Assembly (NCBI GenBank): GCA_964618455.1
Contig: CAZUAQ010000011.1
Coordinates: 62,001-126,000 of the forward strand
Direction of reading: 5' to 3'
Length of the DNA: 64,000 bases
Origin: CAZUAQ01 sp964618455
GTDB taxonomy: Bacteria; Planctomycetota; Phycisphaerae; UBA1845; PWPN01
The notes below the pieces were generated by a model, which saw nothing but the letters and a program-made list of their open reading frames with translations, was not told where the DNA came from and made no database searches. Every line of letters begins with the position of its first letter. The stretch's first letter is position 1. The position numbers and the translations under genes are program-made. Shown here piece after piece: positions 17,314 through 24,607 of the stretch.

Positions 17314-17690
17314 CAAATGAGCCCCTGGGAGATGAAGAGCACAATCCCGATCAGGAGGGATCCCACGGGCACGGCGAACAGGTGCCGAAAGCCCTTGCGA
17401 TACGCTGAGAGATAGCAGACGGCCGGCATGGTGGCGGCGCCGATGATGAACAACCACGCCGTCCAGACGGGATCGTATTCGGGGGAGAGGCGCGGGAGAG
17501 TCAGTGCGAAGGCGAGATTAATGAAGCCCAGCCCGAAGAAGGAGATGTGCCCCAGGCGCACCATTCGGCGCGTCCACGAATCATAGCCCCCCAGCCATGC
17601 TTCACGTGCGAAAAACAAACCTGAGATCATCCCCGAGACGAATCCCAGCAGGATGCCGATCCACCCGGCGATCAGATTGGCCAATTCCAT
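17313..17690 (-). CDS. Four-helix membrane protein coupled to radical SAM gene
   Basis: About 125 residues from MELANLIAGW, with four hydrophobic segments (IAGWIGILLGFVSGMISGLFFA, ISFFGLGFINLAFALTL, AWLFIIGAATMPAVCYLS, LFAVPVGSLLIGIVLFISQ). A start ten codons upstream (MISPSHAG) is also possible. I do not recognise the family. Its TGATG coupling to the radical SAM gene suggests the two act together, perhaps on a membrane lipid or as a membrane anchor for the enzyme; that is inference only. Confidence 0.65.
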   Translation of the reverse strand: MELANLIAGWIGILLGFVSGMISGLFFAREAWLGGYDSWTRRMVRLGHISFFGLGFINLAFALTLPRLSPEYDPVWTAWLFIIGAATMPAVCYLSAYRKGFRHLFAVPVGSLLIGIVLFISQGLI

Positions 17691-17935
17691 GATGACCCCT
17701 GCGTGCGATGGCGAAATCACTGATACAAATCCTTCTATGCATTCTACACGAGGAAGGTTTACCGTTCAGCCATCTGATTCACCATCATGTGGTTCGAGCA
17801 CATCACGGACATTCGAACTTCGAGGGGGCTTTCCCATTGCAAAAAGCAGAGCGCGTCTCGTGAAGACGACGCACCCTGCTCCTGGAGAAACGGCTGGTCT
17901 CGCCAATCGGTCAGTCAGAATTCATGTTTCGCCGC

Positions 17936-18718
17936 TCAACGGCCGTAGCCGTACTGCCGGGCGCCACCCGCGCGGGCGACCTGGTAGTTGCTGTAGCGCT
18001 TGTTCGGCCGCTCGGAACGAGCGCTCGTCGTGCGGACCGGCGTGGCGCTGCGCTGCACGACCTTGTTCGGGCGGACGACGCCGCTGACGGTCCTGCCGTG
18101 CGTCGCGCCTTGGCGGACAGTCGCATTGTGTCGCGCGTTTCCGCCGTGCCGCGTGTGGGCGTAGCGATTATTGGTCGCGTGACCACGCACCGGCGTGCCG
18201 CGGCGAGCGACGGTCTGACGGCCGTTCTGATACGCATGCGTATTCGCCTGGACCGTTCCGCCATGGCGGGTGTCGCCGGTGGCGGTGGCGGTCGCCGCGC
18301 CGCCCGGACGGCTCGTGGTCGATCCGCCGGACTCGACGGCGCGCTGCGTGCCGCCGTTGGCGATGACGCCGCCATAACTGCCGGTCACCTGTCCGTTGTT
18401 GCCGATGCTCATGTTGAGCGTTCCGGCATAGGCGGGACCCTGCTTCGGCGCGATGGCGTGGCTGAATGAAAGATCCATGCCCTCGTCATCCACACCGAAG
18501 GCCACGCCGCGCGACGTGTTGACGTTGCCCGTGTTGCTGTGCGTCCGGGCGAAGCCGCGCCCGTCGTCGCCGCCGCTCCAGTCGGCGGTAGCTCCGGCGG
18601 TGCCCGGCGTGCCCCAGCCGTTGGTGGCGTTCGCGCTGGTGGACGCGTCACCGGCCATCGCCGCGTTCGCCAGAATCAATCCCAGTCCGCTTATCGTGAT
18701 GAAGGTCCAACGTGTCAT
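17936..18718 (-). CDS. Secreted low-complexity protein, Gly/Thr/Arg-rich
   Basis: 260 residues with a clear signal peptide (MTRWTFITISGLGLILANAAMA). The mature N-terminal half is Gly/Asn/Thr/Ser-rich and looks beta-structured (AGTLNMSIGNNGQVTGSYGG). The C-terminal 110 residues are His/Arg/Asn-rich and strongly basic (RHGGNARHNATVRQGATHGR). No known domain is recognisable. It lies 118 bases downstream of a second secreted low-complexity gene and may be co-transcribed with it, with a strong hairpin between them. Possible roles are a surface coat or an extracellular polymer-binding protein; this is not established. Confidence 0.65.
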   Translation of the reverse strand: MTRWTFITISGLGLILANAAMAGDASTSANATNGWGTPGTAGATADWSGGDDGRGFARTHSNTGNVNTSRGVAFGVDDEGMDLSFSHAIAPKQGPAYAGTLNMSIGNNGQVTGSYGGVIANGGTQRAVESGGSTTSRPGGAATATATGDTRHGGTVQANTHAYQNGRQTVARRGTPVRGHATNNRYAHTRHGGNARHNATVRQGATHGRTVSGVVRPNKVVQRSATPVRTTSARSERPNKRYSNYQVARAGGARQYGYGR

Positions 18719-18792
18719 GGCTTGTACTCCCTGTTCTCCCGTGGATCCGCTCCGGATCCGATCCGACTGACGACCATCCCATTTCCTGAGTG

Positions 18793-18818
18793 GGGGAGCG
18801 GGACGCTGCCCGCTCCCC
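18793..18818 (-). terminator. Perfect 10-bp intergenic hairpin without T tract
   Basis: GGGGAGCGGG (18793-18802) is exactly complementary to CCCGCTCCCC (18809-18818), with a six-base loop. It lies just after the stop of the 18.8-19.6 kb gene and before the start of the next one on the same strand. No T run follows on either strand, so it is either a weak terminator or attenuator, or an mRNA processing or stability element that sets unequal expression of the two secreted proteins. Confidence 0.45.
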
Positions 18819-18836
18819 GGGTGTTGCCTGTGTGAC

Positions 18837-19559
18837 TTACCGGCGTACTTCCACGACGGTCACGCGCGAGTTGCCGTGCCCGAACCGGCTGGCCCGGCTG
18901 ATGCTCGTGGCGTGCACGTTGCTCGAGCGACGCCACCCGCTGCGGCTCACACCGTAGCCATCCGCCGTGGCGGAACCGTAGTATCCGGACTCGCTGTCCG
19001 AGACGACGCGACTTCGCGCCCGTCCGCCGACCGTGTCCGCGATCGAATCGCTTCGGCTCACGGCGCGGCCACCGAGGTAACCGCGACTGCGTGCCGAGCT
19101 GCGGCTGTCGGCGCGACCCCATCGGCTCAATGCGGCCGAGGTGGAATGGCTTCGTGCCGTACCGCCATAGCTCCCCCGCGCGTCGGCATCGCTGTGGCTG
19201 ATGGCCACACCGCCGACCGTGGCGGCGATGCTCTCGCTGGTGGAGATCGCCGATCCGCCGTACACGCCGCGAGCGTCCGCGCGGGACGTGCTCTCCGCGT
19301 ACCCGCGGTCCGCCATGGCCACGGCATCGCTGGCGGCGTAACCGTTGCGATTGCCGATGGCGTAGGAATCCGCGACCGCACGCCCGCCGTTGGACGCGCC
19401 GGCATAGGCCGATGAATCGGCGTTGCCGACAGACGTGGCGTTGGCCGAGGCGGATCCCCCGTTCGTGGCGACGGAGACGGCCGTGGCCGAAGCGCCCCAC
19501 GCCTGCCCCGCACCGAGGCACCCGATGACTGCTGCCGTGATGAGTTTCCCGCGTTTCAT
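18837..19559 (-). CDS. Secreted Ser/Ala/Gly repeat protein, beta-solenoid-like
   Basis: 240 residues. A signal peptide (MKRGKLITAAVIGCLGAGQAWG) is followed almost entirely by degenerate repeats of about 15-16 residues of the form G-G-x-A-x-S-x-S-x-S-x-A-x-x-aromatic/aliphatic, for example GGSAISTSESIAATV, GGVAISHSDADARGSY, GGTARSHSTSAALSRW and GGRAVSRSDSIADTV. The alternation of small residues with a glycine pair per unit suggests a beta-solenoid; ADSYAIGNRNGYAAS resembles the head repeats of YadA-like adhesins. No membrane anchor or secretion-specific tail is seen beyond the Sec signal. A strong AAAAGGAG Shine-Dalgarno precedes the ATG. Function unknown; an extracellular structural or adhesive role is inferred. 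Confidence 0.7.
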   Translation of the reverse strand: MKRGKLITAAVIGCLGAGQAWGASATAVSVATNGGSASANATSVGNADSSAYAGASNGGRAVADSYAIGNRNGYAASDAVAMADRGYAESTSRADARGVYGGSAISTSESIAATVGGVAISHSDADARGSYGGTARSHSTSAALSRWGRADSRSSARSRGYLGGRAVSRSDSIADTVGGRARSRVVSDSESGYYGSATADGYGVSRSGWRRSSNVHATSISRASRFGHGNSRVTVVEVRR

Positions 19560-19682
19560 GACTCAACTCCTTTTTTCAGGAAGCCTCACGCTCCAAGCAT
19601 CCGTCGCGTTTCCGACCCGGTTTCGCGGCCTTCCGGACGCTTCACAGGGATAGACACATGTCATCTGGAAATAGTTAGCAAT

Positions 19683-19713
19683 GTGAAACTATTTTCTTTG
19701 TGAATCATTTCAC
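19683..19713. promoter_or_regulatory. Inverted repeat GTGAAA-N19-TTTCAC in promoter region
   Basis: GTGAAA (19683-19688) and TTTCAC (19708-19713) form a spaced inverted repeat in an unusually AT-rich patch within the 296-base divergent region between the secreted repeat protein and the zinc-ribbon pair. It could be an operator for either gene. No clear -35/-10 pair was identified in this region. Evidence is limited to the symmetry and the base composition. Confidence 0.25.
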
Positions 19714-19855
19714 GATGTCACGAGGGGCTTGCATTACTGACAGGAAGGTCCGGCGATCGAAATAAGGCGGAGATTTTGAATGGCGATGAAGATGTCGATT
19801 ATGCATAATTCCTTTGCCGGAATAGGGAGTTCCGTATGGGATCGAGGGAGTGACC

Positions 19856-20605
19856 ATGCCTTTGCAGTGCCCGTATTGCGATCGGCCGATCGACCCGGTG
19901 GACATCAACGTGGCGGCGGACGTGGCCAAGTGCGCGTCCTGCGGGGCGGCGTTCGCCCCGAGCAAGCATCTGGCTGAGTCTCCACCTCCGGCACATGTGT
20001 CGTCGGCCGTTGACGAACCGCCACGCCCTCAGGCGGCACCAAGCTACACGAAGGTTCGCGTCTACGACGACGGCCGGGGGCTCAGCATCCGCATTCCGCC
20101 GCAGGGGTTTCAACTCATGCACATTTTCCTGATCGCGTTCGCGATCGGGTGGTGGAGCTTTCTGGGAGTCTTCGTCACGGCAATCACCGGAATCTCCTGC
20201 ATCATTGACGACATGCCTTTCGATGGACCCTCCGACGGGCCGCCGATCTTCTTCCTCTGTTTTCTCACACCCTTCTTCGCGGCGGGCATCGGCATGGTCG
20301 CAGCGATTCTCTGGCCGCTCTTCGGCATCACGGAACTTCGCCTGGGGCACTATGGTTGTTCGTACCGGTGGAGCATGCTCGGCCTCGGACGCACCGTGCA
20401 GGCACAACAGAATGAATGTTCCGTACGCTGGTCGACGCCGGGGTTCATCGTCATGAAGCGAAAACAGAACATGAACGTGTCGACGGACCTTCCCCACATC
20501 AAACTGCAGATCGGGCCGAAGGAAGTGCACGTCAGCCAGCACCTGAGCCAGCAGGAGCAGGAGTGGATTTACCACGAGATCAAGGACGCCCTGCAACAGC
20601 CGTAG
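19856..20605 (+). CDS. Zinc-ribbon membrane protein, first of a tandem paralogous pair
   Basis: 249 residues. The N-terminus is a zinc ribbon (CPYCDRPIDPVDINVAAD...CASCGAAF), then a proline-rich linker, a short beta segment (VRVYDDGRGLSIRIPPQGF), two hydrophobic helices (LMHIFLIAFAIGWWSFLGVFV and IFFLCFLTPFFAAGIGMVAAI) and a PH-like or beta-rich C-terminus (ITELRLGHYGCSYRW, LPHIKLQIGPKEVHVSQHLSQQEQEWI). The following gene has the same layout and similar sequence at both ends, so they arose by duplication. GGGAG five bases upstream favours this ATG over the GTG two codons earlier. Function unknown. Confidence 0.8.
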   Translation: MPLQCPYCDRPIDPVDINVAADVAKCASCGAAFAPSKHLAESPPPAHVSSAVDEPPRPQAAPSYTKVRVYDDGRGLSIRIPPQGFQLMHIFLIAFAIGWWSFLGVFVTAITGISCIIDDMPFDGPSDGPPIFFLCFLTPFFAAGIGMVAAILWPLFGITELRLGHYGCSYRWSMLGLGRTVQAQQNECSVRWSTPGFIVMKRKQNMNVSTDLPHIKLQIGPKEVHVSQHLSQQEQEWIYHEIKDALQQP

Positions 20606-20626
20606 GACGACACGGGGGATTGGGCG

Positions 20627-21337
20627 ATGTCGATGAATTGTCCGCATTGTTCCGGTGAGGTGCCGTCCGACCAGTTGAACATCAGGGCGGACACGGGGCT
20701 GTGCCCGCACTGCGGGGAGATGTTTCGTCCCTCGTCATCCCTGGCACCTTCCCGAATCGATTATGAAGGCTATCCGGATGAGGCCTTTGTCCAGGCCGAA
20801 AAGCCGCCGGAACGTGAAGTCGTCATCGAGTACTTCGATGATGGTGGCGTGGGCATGTACCTGCCGACGGGGGGCTTGAAGAGCAAAGGCGCGATGGCGA
20901 TGTTCGTCTTCGCCGTGTTCTGGAACGGCATCGTGCTGTGCGTCGGCTCCGGCTTTGTGGCGGGGATGGCGGAAGGCGAGGTGCCATGGCTGATGATCCT
21001 TTTCTTCGTGCCGTTCGTGGTGATCGGTGTGGCCATGCCGCTGTGGGGATGCTGGCTCGCCTGGGGGCAGACGAAGGTCGGCATCGATCCGCAGGGCGTG
21101 TGGATCGAGCAGACGCTGTTCGGGCGCAAGCGGCTGCGGACGTTTCCGCTGGAGAAGATCGAGCGTTTCCGCCGGAAGGTCGCGTACACGCAGAATGACG
21201 ATCCGGTCTACGCGTGCAGCGTCAAGGTGGATGGCAAGCATCACAACTTCGGCCACAAGCTCTCGGACGAACACCAGGTGTGGATGGTGAGGGAGTTCAA
21301 TGTAGCGCTGCAGCGGTTGCGCGGGGTGGAGCGGTGA
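20627..21337 (+). CDS. Zinc-ribbon membrane protein, second of the pair
   Basis: 236 residues with the same architecture as the preceding gene: N-terminal ribbon (CPHCSGEVPSDQLNIRAD...CPHCGEMF), linker, EYFDDGGVGMYLPTGG, two transmembrane helices (AMFVFAVFWNGIVLCVGSGFV and LMILFFVPFVVIGVAMPLWGCWL) and a C-terminal domain (KVGIDPQGVWIEQTLFG, KLSDEHQVWMVREFNVAL). The shared D-I/L-N-I/V-x-A-D segment inside the ribbon and the shared C-terminal Q-x-W motif indicate paralogy. The gap is only 21 bases, so the two are in one operon and may form a heteromer. Function unknown. Confidence 0.8.
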   Translation: MSMNCPHCSGEVPSDQLNIRADTGLCPHCGEMFRPSSSLAPSRIDYEGYPDEAFVQAEKPPEREVVIEYFDDGGVGMYLPTGGLKSKGAMAMFVFAVFWNGIVLCVGSGFVAGMAEGEVPWLMILFFVPFVVIGVAMPLWGCWLAWGQTKVGIDPQGVWIEQTLFGRKRLRTFPLEKIERFRRKVAYTQNDDPVYACSVKVDGKHHNFGHKLSDEHQVWMVREFNVALQRLRGVER

Positions 21338-21352
21338 GTGGCGTCGTATGCA

Positions 21353-21401
21353 ATGACGAATGGGGAGTGGTGGGCAGTGAACAGTGGATCGTGAATAGTG
21401 A
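21353..21401. repeat. Degenerate tandem heptamer repeat, seven units
   Basis: Seven consecutive 7-base units can be read: ATGACGA, ATGGGGA, GTGGTGG, GCAGTGA, ACAGTGG, ATCGTGA, ATAGTGA. The approximate consensus is AT-x-GTGA. The array begins 15 bases after the stop of the second zinc-ribbon gene. Short tandem heptamers of this kind are known from intergenic regions of cyanobacteria and other bacteria. Together with the inverted repeat beyond it, it fills the gene-free interval 21338-21679. Confidence 0.55.
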
Positions 21402-21481
21402 TAGAGCGGGGGCTCTGTCTGCTTGATTTGGCGTTCATTCGCCCGCGGAATGGCGACGAGGGAGGGTCGAGACAGTCCATT

Positions 21482-21645
21482 CAGTACCGCGACCGTGAGG
21501 GAGCGGGTCGGTAGAGTGACGTGCCACATCAGTCAAACCTCCGATGCGTATTCAGATCGCACCGCTGCAGTCGGCAGTTCAGCGGAGCTTACCACAGAAA
21601 TCAGAAGTCATCACTACTATCCGCTCCCTCACGGTCGCGGTACTG
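21482..21645. repeat. Element bounded by 25-bp perfect inverted repeats
   Basis: Bases 21482-21506 (CAGTACCGCGACCGTGAGGG plus AGCGG) are the exact reverse complement of 21621-21645. The match extends outward about four more bases with one mismatch. The 114 bases between contain no convincing gene. The structure could be a MITE-like mobile element, a pair of repetitive extragenic palindromes, or a very long-looped transcriptional hairpin. No transposase is nearby. Confidence 0.6.
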
Positions 21646-21679
21646 ACTGGAAAAGGTTGACCATCGGGTATGGCCACGC

Positions 21680-22318
21680 TCACTGGATGTTCAACGCGGG
21701 TTTCGCGTATCGTACCTTGATGCCGACTTCGTGAGCAATCATTGCGGCAAGCTTCCTTCCTTTCTTGTTCAGAGGGCTCTCTGAGTTGGCAAGCTCATTT
21801 TCTGCCCAAGTTTCATAGAGCCCGCTGAGAATCCGGCATTGTTCAACGCGCGCGCTCACCAGGCTCCAGTTCCACAGGTCATCCGCGATCGAAGCAGGCA
21901 GAATCAGACGATGGCGACCCACCAAGCCGTTGCAAACTTCGCACCGTAAAGGGGAAAGCTCGTAAGATTCATCGATCACGATGCGCAGGCTTGGACATGG
22001 ATCATGTTCGCAGTAGTGATCGTCGCTGGACCATGCAACCTCAAGGATTTCGTGTGAAATCGGCGTAGACAGCAGCGAACATACCGGTTGCCAGTTGGGC
22101 CTAGCTCCGATCGCTGCGAGCGCGAGCTCCCACGCATCCGGTGCCGACAGCAGACCTCCCAAGACGATATCGCCGGAACGAGACTCGCAATTGAGCAGGT
22201 GTCGTTGTCCAAGATAGCCCTGTGAAGCCATACGCTGGAGAATCATCACACAATCCTCCCTCAGGCATTCTGGCTCATCGGTGGGCAACGCAATCTTGGT
22301 AAGAGTCTGAAGAAGCAT
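21680..22318 (-). CDS. DUF2310-like zinc-ribbon protein
   Basis: 212 residues. The C-terminal third, with a single C-x-x-C pair (CEVCNGLVG), then LWNWSLVSARVEQCRILSGLYETWAENEL and SPLNKKGRKLAAMIAHEVGIKVRY, follows the layout of DUF2310 proteins, described as zinc-ribbon, possibly nucleic-acid-binding. The N-terminal part includes GLLSAPDAWELALAAIG. Other family members usually have a second cysteine pair; here HYCEHDPCPSLRI may supply it. The assignment is by pattern memory and moderate. It lies next to the repeat cluster and 48 bases from another orphan gene on the same strand. Confidence 0.6.
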   Translation of the reverse strand: MLLQTLTKIALPTDEPECLREDCVMILQRMASQGYLGQRHLLNCESRSGDIVLGGLLSAPDAWELALAAIGARPNWQPVCSLLSTPISHEILEVAWSSDDHYCEHDPCPSLRIVIDESYELSPLRCEVCNGLVGRHRLILPASIADDLWNWSLVSARVEQCRILSGLYETWAENELANSESPLNKKGRKLAAMIAHEVGIKVRYAKPALNIQ

Positions 22319-22366
22319 GGGTTGATTATTCCGATTCGCGATCCCAGAATCTCATTGGGGTGCGAG

Positions 22367-22810
22367 CTAGGTGACAACTTCAGCGGCGCCGAGGGCTTTG
22401 TCGTAATCGTCGATCGTGATCTCCGGAATGCCCATATCGATTGTCGTCACAAAGAGGCGTCTTTCTTCCAGCGCTCTCGGAAACCACTTCCTGATGAACT
22501 CGATCGTCAATTCGATTTCTTCTGAAGCAGGGCGGCGCAAGATGGTGACCTTATCGTAGCGAAGAGGTTTCTCCGTTCGATACGCCTCCATCACAACGAG
22601 CAAGGCAGATGCATCTTCGTGGCGCTGTATCTCATCCTCGCTCATGTTTGCGGACGTCATGCGGCACGAGAGAATGGCGACATGCTGATGGCGAAGCGCC
22701 TTCAGATGCTGCGACGCAGGTTCGCTATCCGTCAGGAGCAGTTCCGCATAAACGGATTCGCCCCGACTGCCGCCACGAGAATCGTAGAACTTCTTTTCTA
22801 TCTCAGGCAC
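22367..22810 (-). CDS. Hypothetical protein, unknown family
   Basis: 147 residues from a GTG start supported by an AGGAAG ribosome site seven bases upstream. The protein is acidic, with alternating strand and helix character (ESVYAELLLTDSE, LRYDKVTILRRPASEEIELTIEFIRKWFPRALEERRLFVTTIDMG). I do not recognise it. It is probably co-transcribed with the DUF2310-like gene; such two-gene units beside repeats are sometimes orphan immunity or accessory modules, but nothing here proves that. Confidence 0.5.
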   Translation of the reverse strand: MPEIEKKFYDSRGGSRGESVYAELLLTDSEPASQHLKALRHQHVAILSCRMTSANMSEDEIQRHEDASALLVVMEAYRTEKPLRYDKVTILRRPASEEIELTIEFIRKWFPRALEERRLFVTTIDMGIPEITIDDYDKALGAAEVVT

Positions 22811-23105
22811 TGGTGACTTCCTTGAGCCAATCTCGCGTTGGTTGATTCGCGAGCCCGGGATCGGAGAGCCCGGGCCACCCCGGCCAACGTTTCCATCAGT
22901 GGGTTTCCCGGAGGATCACACCCCGGCATTCTACCCGCCAAGCGCTTGTCTTTCCGGCGTATGTGCTTCATGATGAGCCGGAATCCCGCCGGTCGAGCGG
23001 AGGCCGGGGGTTGGCGCGGGAATGTCGGGTGCATCCGCACCGGTCGCACGGGCCGGGTGGGTCAAGGACGATCGTGGGTCATTCGAGCAAAGAAGGACGA
23101 GCAAG

Positions 23106-24386
23106 GTGGACTATTTCCTGATCAACGGCGGAAAGCGGCTCCGCGGGACGGTGGAGATCAACGGAGCCAAGAACGCGGCGTTGCCGATCATGGCCGCCTC
23201 GATCCTGTGCGATGACGAGGTCGTGCTGCGTGACGTGCCGGATCTCATGGACATCCGGTCGATGGAGAAGCTGCTGAATCAGTTGGGTGTCTCCAGCCAG
23301 CACGACGCCGACGGAACGGTGCGGCTGAAGGTCGAGGACGAGATGAAGCATCACGCCGATTACGACCTCGTCCGCCGGATGCGGGCCAGCGTGTGCGTGA
23401 TGGGCCCGCTGCTGGCGAAACGCAAGCAGGCGCGGGTGTCGTTGCCCGGCGGATGTGCCATCGGCGATCGGCCGATCAACCTGCACGTGCAGGGGCTGAC
23501 CGCGCTGGGCGCGGACTCGGAACTCGTCGGTGGCGACATCATCCTCAAGGCCAAGCGGCTGATGGGCACGGAGCTGTTTCTCGGCGGCCCGTTCGGCTCG
23601 ACAGTGACGGGCACCGCCAACGTGCTGATGGCGGCGGTGCTGGCCGAGGGGCGGACGATCATCGAGTCGGCGGCCTGCGAGCCGGAGATCTCGGATCTGG
23701 CGGAATTCCTCAACGCCTGCGGCGCGCAGATCAGCGGGCACGGGTCACCGCGTATCACGATCGAGGGCGTCAAGCAGCTTCACGGCTGTGAACACAAAGT
23801 CGTGCCGGACCGGATCGAGGCGGGCACGTTCATCATGGCGGGGGCGATCACGAACGGCGAGATCCGCCTGAAGAACTGCAAGCTGGAGCATCTGCTGGCG
23901 GTGGTGGATGTGTTGCGGCGGATCGGGATCAACGTGGAACGTGACGGCGATGAGGTGCAGGTCTCCAGCGCCCGGCGGCTCGAGCCGGTGGAGATCACGT
24001 CGCAGCCGTATCCCGGGTTTCCGACCGACCTTCAAGCCCAGCTCATGGCGCTGCTCTGCCTGGCGGATGGCAACAGCGTGATCACGGAGAAGATCTTCCC
24101 CGACCGCTTCATGCACGTGGCGGAACTGGGGCGACTGGGGGCGAAAATCCGCAAGGAAGGCCCGACCGTGATCCTGGAGGGCGTCAAGCGGCTGGTCGGG
24201 GCGCCGGTCATGGCGTCGGATCTTCGGGCTTCGGCGGCGCTGGTGCTGGCGGGGCTGATCGCCAAGGGCGAGACGCGAGTCAACCGGGTGTATCACATCG
24301 ATCGCGGGTACGATCGATTCGAGCGGCGGCTAAAGACACTCGGGGCGGATATCGAGCGGCGAAACGATGAGGAGGATACGGAGTAG
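23106..24386 (+). CDS. murA: UDP-N-acetylglucosamine 1-carboxyvinyltransferase
   Basis: 426 residues from a GTG start, chosen because AAGGA lies eight bases upstream and the product then begins at the family N-terminus (xDYFLINGGKRLRGTVEINGAKNAALPIMAA). It catalyses the first committed step of peptidoglycan synthesis, transfer of enolpyruvate from PEP to UDP-GlcNAc in the cytoplasm. The catalytic loop is present as PGGCAIGDRPINLH with Cys117, the residue that makes most MurA enzymes sensitive to fosfomycin. DRIEAGTFIMAGAITNG and QPYPGFPTDLQAQLMAL are the other conserved blocks. It stands alone, with about 260 gene-free bases upstream. It supports a peptidoglycan wall in this organism. Confidence 0.96.
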   Translation: MDYFLINGGKRLRGTVEINGAKNAALPIMAASILCDDEVVLRDVPDLMDIRSMEKLLNQLGVSSQHDADGTVRLKVEDEMKHHADYDLVRRMRASVCVMGPLLAKRKQARVSLPGGCAIGDRPINLHVQGLTALGADSELVGGDIILKAKRLMGTELFLGGPFGSTVTGTANVLMAAVLAEGRTIIESAACEPEISDLAEFLNACGAQISGHGSPRITIEGVKQLHGCEHKVVPDRIEAGTFIMAGAITNGEIRLKNCKLEHLLAVVDVLRRIGINVERDGDEVQVSSARRLEPVEITSQPYPGFPTDLQAQLMALLCLADGNSVITEKIFPDRFMHVAELGRLGAKIRKEGPTVILEGVKRLVGAPVMASDLRASAALVLAGLIAKGETRVNRVYHIDRGYDRFERRLKTLGADIERRNDEEDTE

Positions 24387-24415
24387 CCGGACGACAGCCG
24401 AGGCCTCGGGCAGGG

Positions 24416-24443
24416 TTGACAGTCACCCCGGTACGGGTACAGT
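24416..24443 (+). promoter_or_regulatory. Sigma70-type promoter for lipoprotein gene
   Basis: TTGACA (24416-24421), a 16-base spacer and TACAGT (24438-24443) form a good vegetative promoter in the murA-lipoprotein intergenic region. It would start a transcript near 24450 with an untranslated leader of about 158 bases before the GTG start at 24608. The leader opens with a strong hairpin. Confidence 0.5.
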
Positions 24444-24447
24444 TAAC

Positions 24448-24496
24448 GATGTCCGGTAACGTATTTGGGCCGGGCCCAGCCCGGTCGTCGGACATC
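24448..24496 (+). other. Two-stem hairpin at the start of the 5' UTR
   Basis: GATGTCCG (24448-24455) pairs perfectly with CGGACATC (24489-24496), and inside it CCGGGC (24470-24475) pairs with GCCCGG (24479-24484) around a CCA loop. The structure sits immediately at the predicted transcription start of the lipoprotein gene. No T tract follows, so it is more likely an mRNA-stabilising or regulatory 5' structure than a terminator for murA. Confidence 0.4.
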
Positions 24497-24607
24497 CCTC
24501 AGACGGAGTGCCGCCGGCGACGATCGCCTCGGCAGCCTGCCACGACGATACAAACTCCTCCCGGTTGGTGACTGGGTGGCTTGGAATCCTGACCAAGGAG
24601 CATCCCC

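Noticed and set aside
17841..17875. Weak terminator downstream of the secreted Gly/Thr/Arg-rich gene
   Set aside because: A 5-bp stem (CGTCT/AGACG on the minus strand) with a T5 tract eight bases away; too weak to annotate with confidence.
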